From positions 1 to 11,658 of the forward strand of contig DAHVXO010000216.1 of NCBI GenBank assembly GCA_027356675.1: a stretch of 11,658 nucleotides of DNA. The letters run 5' to 3'. Position 1 is the first letter of the stretch. Every line of letters starts with the position of its first letter. Source of the DNA: Symbiobacteriaceae bacterium. GTDB lineage: Bacteria > Bacillota_E > Symbiobacteriia > Symbiobacteriales > Symbiobacteriaceae. The notes beneath the pieces are model-generated. The model searched no databases. It worked only from the letters and a program-made list of their open reading frames with translations, and was not told where the DNA came from. Positions 7,192 to 11,658 of this stretch are shown piece by piece. The translations under genes were made by a program, and so were the position numbers.

Positions 7192-8862
7192 GTGCTAACT
7201 GACATTGAAATCGCCCAAGCAGCTACCATGACACCCATTACCAATGTGGCAGAATCTCTTGGTCTCTCGCCGGATGATCTCGAGCTTTATGGTAAGTACA
7301 AGGCCAAGATCGCCGAGCATGTGTGGGACCGAGTGAAGGACCAGCCAGACGGCAAATTGATCCTGGTCACGGCCATCAACCCGACGCCGGCCGGTGAAGG
7401 CAAGACCACTGTGACCGTGGGCCTTGGCCAAGCCATGAAGCAGATTGGCAAAAAGGCGATCATCGCCTTGCGGGAGCCGTCGCTGGGCCCGGCCTTTGGG
7501 GTCAAGGGCGGGGCAGCTGGCGGCGGCTACGCCCAGGTCATGCCGATGGACGACATAAACCTCCACTTCACTGGCGATTTCCACGCGATCACCTCGGCCA
7601 ACAACCTGCTGTCAGCCATGATCGATAACCACTTGCAGCAAGGCAATCAGCTGAATCTCGACCCGCGGCAGATCTCGTTCAAGCGGGTTATGGACATGAA
7701 CGACCGGGCACTGCGCCAGATCATCGTCGGCCTCGGCGGTAAGAACAACGGCGTACCGCGGCAGGAAGAGTTCATGATCACCCCCGCTTCTGAGGTCATG
7801 GCGACGCTCTGCCTCTCCACGAGTCTCATGGACCTGCGTCGCCGCTGCGGCGAGATCATCGTTGGCTATACCTATGAAGGCGTGCCCGTACGGGCACACC
7901 AGCTAAACGCCCACGGGGCAATGGCCGTCTTGCTCAAGGATGCGATCAAGCCCAACCTCGTGCAGACTCTGGAGAACACCCCGGCGATCGTGCATGGCGG
8001 GCCGTTCGCGAACATTGCCCACGGGTGCAACACCGTAGTAGCTACCCGCCTCGCGATGAAGCTGGCGGACTATGTGATCACCGAGGCCGGCTTCGGTGCG
8101 GACCTTGGGGCCGAGAAGTTCTTCGATATCAAGTGCCGGTTGTCCGGCCTCAGGCCCTCTGCCGTCGTGCTGGTCGCAACCATCCGGTCCCTGAAGATGC
8201 ACGGCGGCGTGGCGAAGGATGCCCTGACGCAGGAGAATCTGGAGGCCCTCCGGGCGGGTAGCGTCAACATGCAGCGCCACCTGCGGAACGTGACCCAGGT
8301 CTACGGGCTGCCGTGCGTCGTCGCCATCAACCGCTTCCCGGCAGACACGCCGGCCGAGATTGCCCTGGTCAAGGAGATGGCCGCGGCCGTCGGCGCCACG
8401 GCGATTTTGACCGAAGTGTTTGCCAAGGGCGGTCAGGGTGGAATGGAGCTGGCGAGCGAGGTCGTCAACCTGGTCATGCAGCCGAACCAGTTCCGCTTCG
8501 CCTACGAGGATAAGGATCCGCTGAAGGTGAAGATCGAAAAGCTCGCCCGCAACGTCTACCGTGCGGACGGCGTGGACTTCAGCAGGGAAGCCGAGCGCAT
8601 GCTGCGCAAGCTCCAGAAGGAGGGCTTTGCCAACGCCCCGGTGTGCGTGGCCAAGACCCAGTATTCCTTCTCGGATGATCCCAAGCTCATGGGCGCCCCG
8701 ACTGGCTGGCGCCTGACGGTGCGGGAAGTGCGGCCTTCGGCCGGAGCGGGGTTCGTGGTGGCGATCACCGGCGAGGTCATGACCATGCCGGGTCTGCCCG
8801 AGGTCCCAGCAGGCGAGAAGATCGACATCGCAGACGAGGGTCGGATTATCGGGCTGTTTTAG
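7192..8862 (+). CDS. fhs: Formate--tetrahydrofolate ligase (10-formyl-THF synthetase)
   Basis: It catalyses the reversible reaction formate + THF + ATP = 10-formyl-THF + ADP + phosphate. The 556-residue monofunctional form is the usual bacterial one. The ATP-binding loop TPAGEGKTT is at 65-73. The two family signatures are [11 protein letters not shown] (103-113) and [12 protein letters not shown] (328-339); [10 protein letters not shown] (271-280) is also conserved. The start is GTG, 8 bases after a full AAGGAGGT (7176-7183), 29 bases downstream of the cyclodeaminase gene. As the last gene of the histidine operon it probably runs in the formate-releasing, ATP-forming direction, so histidine breakdown would yield one ATP per one-carbon unit. 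Direction is inferred from context; identity is firm. Confidence 0.97.
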   Translation: MLTDIEIAQAATMTPITNVAESLGLSPDDLELYGKYKAKIAEHVWDRVKDQPDGKLILVTAINPTPAGEGKTTVTVGLGQAMKQIGKKAIIALREPSLGPAFGVKGGAAGGGYAQVMPMDDINLHFTGDFHAITSANNLLSAMIDNHLQQGNQLNLDPRQISFKRVMDMNDRALRQIIVGLGGKNNGVPRQEEFMITPASEVMATLCLSTSLMDLRRRCGEIIVGYTYEGVPVRAHQLNAHGAMAVLLKDAIKPNLVQTLENTPAIVHGGPFANIAHGCNTVVATRLAMKLADYVITEAGFGADLGAEKFFDIKCRLSGLRPSAVVLVATIRSLKMHGGVAKDALTQENLEALRAGSVNMQRHLRNVTQVYGLPCVVAINRFPADTPAEIALVKEMAAAVGATAILTEVFAKGGQGGMELASEVVNLVMQPNQFRFAYEDKDPLKVKIEKLARNVYRADGVDFSREAERMLRKLQKEGFANAPVCVAKTQYSFSDDPKLMGAPTGWRLTVREVRPSAGAGFVVAITGEVMTMPGLPEVPAGEKIDIADEGRIIGLF

Positions 8863-8866
8863 CCCG
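8850..8866 (+). terminator. Small hairpin over the fhs stop codon
   Basis: CGGGCT (8850-8855) and AGCCCG (8861-8866) pair around GTTTT, with the fhs TAG (8860-8862) within it. It stands immediately before a much longer hairpin, and the two may act together at the operon end. It is too short to be a strong terminator alone. Confidence 0.3.
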
Positions 8867-8873
8867 TGCAAGT

Positions 8874-8916
8874 GACGAGGCCGGCACCTCCCGCAATGGG
8901 AGGCGCCGGCCTCGTC
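8874..8916. terminator. Long stem-loop at the end of the histidine operon
   Basis: GACGAGGCCGGC (8874-8885) pairs with GCCGGCCTCGTC (8905-8916). After one A-C mismatch, CCTCCC pairs with GGGAGG around the loop GCAAT. The result is an 18-pair GC-rich stem. No uridine tract follows on either strand, so it may stop polymerase in both directions, work with Rho, or protect the 3' end of the mRNA. It lies between the convergent fhs and the 51-codon minus-strand ORF. Confidence 0.65.
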
Positions 8917-8927
8917 TCATGCCTGTT

Positions 8928-9083
8928 CTACGGGCACCAGCCGAAAAATGAACTGACCCAACCACAGCCGATAGAGAAATTGTGCCTGAAAGCTCCGGCC
9001 CCCGCCACCACGACCAGGAACGTGAGCACCATGACCACTCCGATGGCGAGGAGCTTCCGCCGGGTCCGCCGTTTGATCACCAT
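8928..9083 (-). CDS. Possible 51-residue single-pass membrane miniprotein
   Basis: The ATG-initiated minus-strand frame encodes a basic N-terminus (MVIKRRTRRK), one strongly hydrophobic segment (residues 11-32, LLAIGVVMVLTFLVVVAGAGAF) and a short tail with two cysteines and three aromatic clusters (GCGWVSSFFGWCP). The positive-inside rule would put the N-terminus in the cytoplasm and the Cys/Trp tail outside. Upstream is a run of nine G residues ending 6 bases before the ATG, which could act as a G-rich ribosome binding site. No family is recognised. The coherent membrane topology and the position between a terminator hairpin and a divergent control region support a real gene; the small size limits certainty. 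Confidence 0.5.
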   Translation of the reverse strand: MVIKRRTRRKLLAIGVVMVLTFLVVVAGAGAFRHNFSIGCGWVSSFFGWCP

Positions 9084-9226
9084 CTGAATCCCCCCCCCTG
9101 ATGGTAACGATCTCGCCTTCTATTACGAAGGGATGGCGGAAAAAGTTCGAACTCCCATAAAAAGGTTTTGAACGATAAGTATCGAATGATTGATATTGAC
9201 GAGATAAGCATAGGGTAGGGGATTGT
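9084..9226. promoter_or_regulatory. Divergent control region before the diguanylate cyclase
   Basis: This is an AT-richer stretch. It holds the palindrome GTTCGAAC (9145-9152), the dyad CGATA-AG-TATCG (9173-9184) and a near-direct repeat GATAAGTAT (9174-9182) / GATAAGCAT (9203-9211). TTGAAC (9168-9173) is a possible -35, with a weak TGATAT (9191-9196) at 17 bases. A G9 tract on the minus strand (C9 at 9090-9098) precedes the miniprotein ORF. The exact promoters cannot be fixed by eye. Confidence 0.35.
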
Positions 9227-10411
9227 ATGTGGGCTAGGATGTCCCTGCGGGTCAAACTGACGATTCTGGTCGTCTCCATCGTGGGCGTGGCTTCGTGGAC
9301 GTTTGGCTATTTCGCCTTTCATGGGCTTTTAAACACCCTGGAAAAGACGGAGGGATTGCGCGCGGTGACCGTCGCCGAGGCGGTGGCCGAAACGGTGGAT
9401 GTCGGGTGGTTCGCCCGCTGGCAGGCAGACATGGAGACCATCCCTGAGTACGAGCGCCTGCGAGGACGCGCCACCAGTCTGGTGGACCGGGACCGCATCA
9501 AGCGGATCGCGGTCATCCGGTTCGCGGGTGGCAATCGGGTTGAACACGTGATGAACCTGCCGGCGGATGGGAGTGAAGACTACAAGGATCCGGGCGAAAT
9601 GGAGCAGCCCCAACCGGGCGACAGCTTCCTGGAGCGAACCCCGGGTTATCACGGGGTCAAGCTGGCGGCGCCAGGCGCATACATGGGCGGGTGGGCTCCG
9701 GTTTTCCGGGATGGGGTGCCGATTGGCCAGGTTACCGTGGCCGTGGATGTGAACGAGACGCAGAAGGCCATGGACACGGCCTACATTGCCATCGAAGTCA
9801 CCATGCTGGCGATCATCCTATTAGCGGGGCTGACTGCCTTCAAGTTCGCATCGGCCTTCGAGAAGACCGCCGTGACGGACGGGCTCATGGGCATTTACAA
9901 CCACAAGTACTTCAAGCAGCGACTGGAGCAAGAGGTTGAGAAGGCCCGCCGGTACGGGCAGCAGACCACGATGGTCCTGCTGGACATTGATTTCTTCAAG
10001 CGTGTCAACGATACGTTCGGCCACGCCACCGGCGACCTGGTTCTCAAGTGCCTGGCGAAGTGGGTGACCGAAAGCAGCCGCACCACCGATGTCGTTGCGC
10101 GCTATGGTGGCGAGGAGATCGCTGTGATCTTGCCGCACACAGGCGTTGCGGGCGCGCAGGAGTTCGCGGAACGGCTGCGGCTGAAGGTCTCGAATCAGGT
10201 CGTCCGAGACCCGGAGGAGGACGCCGAATTCCGGGTCACGGTCTCGATCGGGGTGGGGCAGTGGGAGAAGGGGATGGACATGCTTGACCTCATCAAGCAC
10301 ACCGACGCGGCGCTCTATCACTCAAAGCACGCGGGACGGAACCGAGTGAGCATCTATCAAGAGGAGCTCCTGCCAGAGCCAGTGCAGGCATCGGCCGCAT
10401 CGAATCACTAG
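9227..10411 (+). CDS. Membrane-anchored diguanylate cyclase with extracytoplasmic sensor region
   Basis: It should make the second messenger cyclic di-GMP from two GTP. The 394-residue product has a membrane helix at about 10-32. An extracytoplasmic region follows at about 35-182, whose end (PVFRDGVPIGQVTVAVDVNETQ, about 158-179) looks like a Cache-type sensor domain. A second helix lies at about 186-206 and a GGDEF domain at about 213-378. The active loop is ARYGGEEI (291-298), an accepted GGEEF variant, and the metal-binding LDIDFFKRVND is present (252-262). RTTD (285-288), five residues before the loop, is an intact allosteric inhibitory site. The usual DxLTGLxN start of the domain reads DGLMGIYNH, with Met in place of Thr. 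The start is ATG with AGGGG 5 bases upstream; a second ATG at 9239 is possible. It is monocistronic, followed by a terminator. The signal sensed is unknown. Confidence 0.93.
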   Translation: MWARMSLRVKLTILVVSIVGVASWTFGYFAFHGLLNTLEKTEGLRAVTVAEAVAETVDVGWFARWQADMETIPEYERLRGRATSLVDRDRIKRIAVIRFAGGNRVEHVMNLPADGSEDYKDPGEMEQPQPGDSFLERTPGYHGVKLAAPGAYMGGWAPVFRDGVPIGQVTVAVDVNETQKAMDTAYIAIEVTMLAIILLAGLTAFKFASAFEKTAVTDGLMGIYNHKYFKQRLEQEVEKARRYGQQTTMVLLDIDFFKRVNDTFGHATGDLVLKCLAKWVTESSRTTDVVARYGGEEIAVILPHTGVAGAQEFAERLRLKVSNQVVRDPEEDAEFRVTVSIGVGQWEKGMDMLDLIKHTDAALYHSKHAGRNRVSIYQEELLPEPVQASAASNH

Positions 10412-10417
10412 AATTGA

Positions 10418-10457
10418 GGCCTTTCCGGCTCGACCAATCAGCGGGAAGGCCCTTTTT
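10418..10457 (+). terminator. Intrinsic terminator of the diguanylate cyclase gene
   Basis: GGCCTTTCC (10418-10426) pairs with GGGAAGGCC (10443-10451) through nine pairs, including one G-U, and the stem can extend inward (GCT with AGC). It is followed by C and TTTTT (10453-10457). It begins 6 bases after the stop codon. This is a textbook Rho-independent terminator. Confidence 0.88.
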
Positions 10458-10578
10458 CATTGCACCCCGCGAACCTTATGTGGCACCGCCAAACTCTTCT
10501 ATTCGAAAGTCAGCAGGAAATTCAGCGCGCTTGACGGAAGTCCTGGGCTGGCTCAAATCCGCCGAGGGAAGTGGTTTC

Positions 10579-11250
10579 ATGCACCCCTGGGCTAGGATAC
10601 GGCGCCTGCTGGCCCTCGCGGTCACCGTTCTCTTCATGCTGGCCACCCTGGTATCGCCAGTCTTGGCCGGTTCACGGGGGTTTTCGGTTCCGCGCTCCAG
10701 CAGCTTCAGGTCTAGCAGCCGGTCCTTTTCGACCCCAAAGGTATCGACACCCAGCAGTCCGTCTCGGTCGTTTTCAACGCCGAAAGCGTCCATCGGGTCA
10801 TCGCCCTCCCGAGCGTACAGCAGTCCTTCACCCACGCCGTCATCCACATCGAAGGGCTACTCGACGCCTGCGTCCCCCAGTTACTCCAGCGGGAGCCGCA
10901 GCTACTCCAGCGACAGCCGTTCGTACTCCAGCCAGCGGTCCACGCCGCCGCCGGCTGGCTCAACCGCTGCGACTCAGACTCCGAAACCCGTTTCGCCGTC
11001 CTACGATGTGGGCCGGACCCGGTACCCATCGTTCGCACCTGTCGTGGTCATCGGCCCGTCCCCGTACGACCCATCGTACTGGCATGACTACTACTACAGC
11101 CGTCCGTGGTGGTGGCGTACCTGGCACCGCCCCGTCTATTATAGTAATACAGGCTTTGCTATCAGCTGGGTGGCGGTGGTCGGCTCAGTCATTGGCATCT
11201 GGTTCCTGCTTGGGATCATCTCGGCGGTTGTATCCAAGAGGAGGCGTTAA
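10579..11250 (+). CDS. Ser-rich, aromatic-rich secreted protein with C-terminal membrane anchor; function unknown
   Basis: No family is recognised. The start is taken as the ATG at 10579, after GAGGGA with 9-base spacing. The frame is open upstream to 10414, but that part overlaps the terminator. The 223-residue product begins with a signal peptide (MHPWARIRRLL, then a hydrophobic core to VLA at 28-30). A Ser/Pro/Thr-rich disordered region follows (about 31-140) with repeated SRSFSTPK (47-54, 62-69) and SRSYSS-type units. Next come a strongly aromatic patch at about 163-188 (including YWHDYYYSRPWWW), a membrane helix (about 193-217) and a basic KRRR end. Cleavage followed by a C-terminal anchor would leave the Ser-rich part outside the cell. 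Two bases separate it from the next gene, whose ribosome binding site lies within its end, so the two form an operon. It might be a surface or stress-related envelope component. Confidence 0.82.
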   Translation: MHPWARIRRLLALAVTVLFMLATLVSPVLAGSRGFSVPRSSSFRSSSRSFSTPKVSTPSSPSRSFSTPKASIGSSPSRAYSSPSPTPSSTSKGYSTPASPSYSSGSRSYSSDSRSYSSQRSTPPPAGSTAATQTPKPVSPSYDVGRTRYPSFAPVVVIGPSPYDPSYWHDYYYSRPWWWRTWHRPVYYSNTGFAISWVAVVGSVIGIWFLLGIISAVVSKRRR

Positions 11251-11252
11251 CC

Positions 11253-11444
11253 ATGTTTGAACTGCAGGGCAAGAAAGTTTGGGTCATGAGGGATACCCAG
11301 GGACCCGACAACGGTTTTACCGGTATGGTGGAGCGTGTGTCCGGGAAGTGGCTCTTCGTCAAGGTGGATGACCCCAGCGGCAATGTCGTGGGTATCTGGA
11401 TAAACACCGATCTGCAGCGCGAGATTCAGGTCCTGGGTGACTAA
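11253..11444 (+). CDS. Small 63-residue beta-rich protein; function unknown
   Basis: Its ATG is 2 bases after the preceding stop and 8 bases after GAGGAGG (11238-11244). The sequence has short strand-like segments (KKVWVMRD, GMVERVSGKWLFVKVDD, VVGIWIN, REIQVLGD) separated by Gly/Asp/Pro turns. This suggests a compact five-strand SH3-like or KOW-like barrel. There is no signal peptide or membrane helix, so it should be cytoplasmic. Its position between an anchored surface protein and a DUF350 membrane protein suggests a shared envelope-linked role. The family is not recognised; the fold is an inference from strand pattern only. Confidence 0.8.
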   Translation: MFELQGKKVWVMRDTQGPDNGFTGMVERVSGKWLFVKVDDPSGNVVGIWINTDLQREIQVLGD

Positions 11445-11504
11445 ACGGCTGCAGGCCTCGCCTATCCGGCCGAGGGCGCTCCAGACCTATAGGAGGGACG
11501 AGCC
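11445..11504 (+). promoter_or_regulatory. Short spacer with ribosome binding site for the DUF350 gene
   Basis: The 60-base gap contains AGGAGGG (11491-11497), 7 bases before the GTG at 11505. It also holds a weak inverted repeat, CCTCG (11456-11460) / CGAGG. No terminator is visible, so the downstream gene is probably in the same operon. Confidence 0.5.
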
Positions 11505-11658
11505 GTGACTCTACCATGGGAAAGCTTTGGGTGGACGCTCATCTTCGCGTTTGCTGGTCTTCTGCTCATGTTCGTCGGGCTCGTTGTCTTTGATATCCTG
11601 GTCCCCTTCAAGCTGTTCGCAGAGGTGGAAGCGGGGAACGAGGCGGTGGCCTGGTTAG
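11505..11658 (+). CDS. DUF350 (YjfL-like) membrane protein, N-terminal part only
   Basis: The frame opens with GTG after a strong ribosome binding site and runs off the window end after 51 codons, so the gene is cut by the window rather than broken. It has one hydrophobic helix (about 9-29), then FDILVPFKLFAEVEAGNEAVAW. The pattern of Asp30, Pro34, Glu40 and Gly44-Asn45 with alternating Ala matches the DUF350/UPF0719 repeat (D..TP..l..Ei..gN.A.A). Family members are inner-membrane proteins made of repeated two-helix units, often encoded near PspA-type or other envelope-stress genes. The molecular role is unknown. An out-of-frame ATG at 11516 is not the start. Confidence 0.8.
   Translation, partial: MTLPWESFGWTLIFAFAGLLLMFVGLVVFDILVPFKLFAEVEAGNEAVAWL

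Noticed and set aside
7903..8871. Long minus-strand open frame (322 codons) opposite fhs
   Set aside because: fhs is unmistakable on the plus strand. The antisense frame is rich in His, Gly, Arg and Asp with no recognisable motif, as expected for the complement of GC-rich coding DNA.
10531..10558. TTGACG-16-TCAAAT as a promoter for the Ser-rich gene
   Set aside because: The hexamers are good, but transcription would start at about 10565, inside the ribosome binding site (10564-10569). A further upstream promoter is more likely, and none can be picked with confidence in 10458-10578.
10414..10578. Upstream extension of the Ser-rich protein to an ATG at 10414
   Set aside because: It would begin inside the diguanylate cyclase terminator, lacks a ribosome binding site and would bury the signal peptide at residue 56.
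1..11658. tRNA, rRNA, CRISPR array, insertion sequence or prophage
   Set aside because: No cloverleaf, regular spaced repeats, transposase motifs or terminal inverted repeats were seen on either strand by eye.

Overview
The window is visibly GC-rich, with strong AGGAGG-type ribosome binding sites, GTG and TTG starts alongside ATG, and tightly packed genes. This suggests a high-GC member of the Firmicutes (a Symbiobacterium- or Thermaerobacter-like lineage). That placement is an inference from base composition, ribosome binding sites and gene style, not from any search.

Region 1 (1-8862) is a histidine-degradation locus. hutH (histidine ammonia-lyase) comes first. It is followed by a convergent minus-strand gene of unknown function (1573-2358), whose C-terminal part looks like a translation-factor-type beta-barrel. 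A divergent promoter region (2359-2529) then leads to one plus-strand operon: hutU, an 18-codon coupling ORF, ftcD, hutI, a cyclodeaminase-family gene and fhs. Junctions are overlapping or a few tens of bases long. Together the enzymes take histidine through urocanate, imidazolonepropionate and formiminoglutamate to glutamate, ammonia and a tetrahydrofolate-bound one-carbon unit. Placing fhs last suggests the unit is released as formate with ATP synthesis. No histidine permease and no recognisable HutC or HutP regulator is in the window. The methenyl-THF cyclohydrolase step is either supplied elsewhere (FolD) or performed by the cyclodeaminase-family protein.

Region 2 (8850-9226) holds two hairpins that close the operon, a 51-codon minus-strand membrane miniprotein ORF, and an AT-richer control region with small inverted and direct repeats.

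Region 3 (9227-10457) is a membrane-anchored diguanylate cyclase with an extracytoplasmic sensor region, an intact GGEEI active site and an RxxD inhibitory site, closed by a canonical intrinsic terminator.

Region 4 (10579-11658) starts what looks like an envelope-associated operon. It contains a secreted or anchored Ser-rich, aromatic-rich protein with a C-terminal membrane segment, a 63-residue beta-rich small protein, and the first 51 codons of a DUF350 (YjfL-like) membrane protein cut by the window edge. This cluster and the orphan gene inside the hut locus are the least explained parts of the window.
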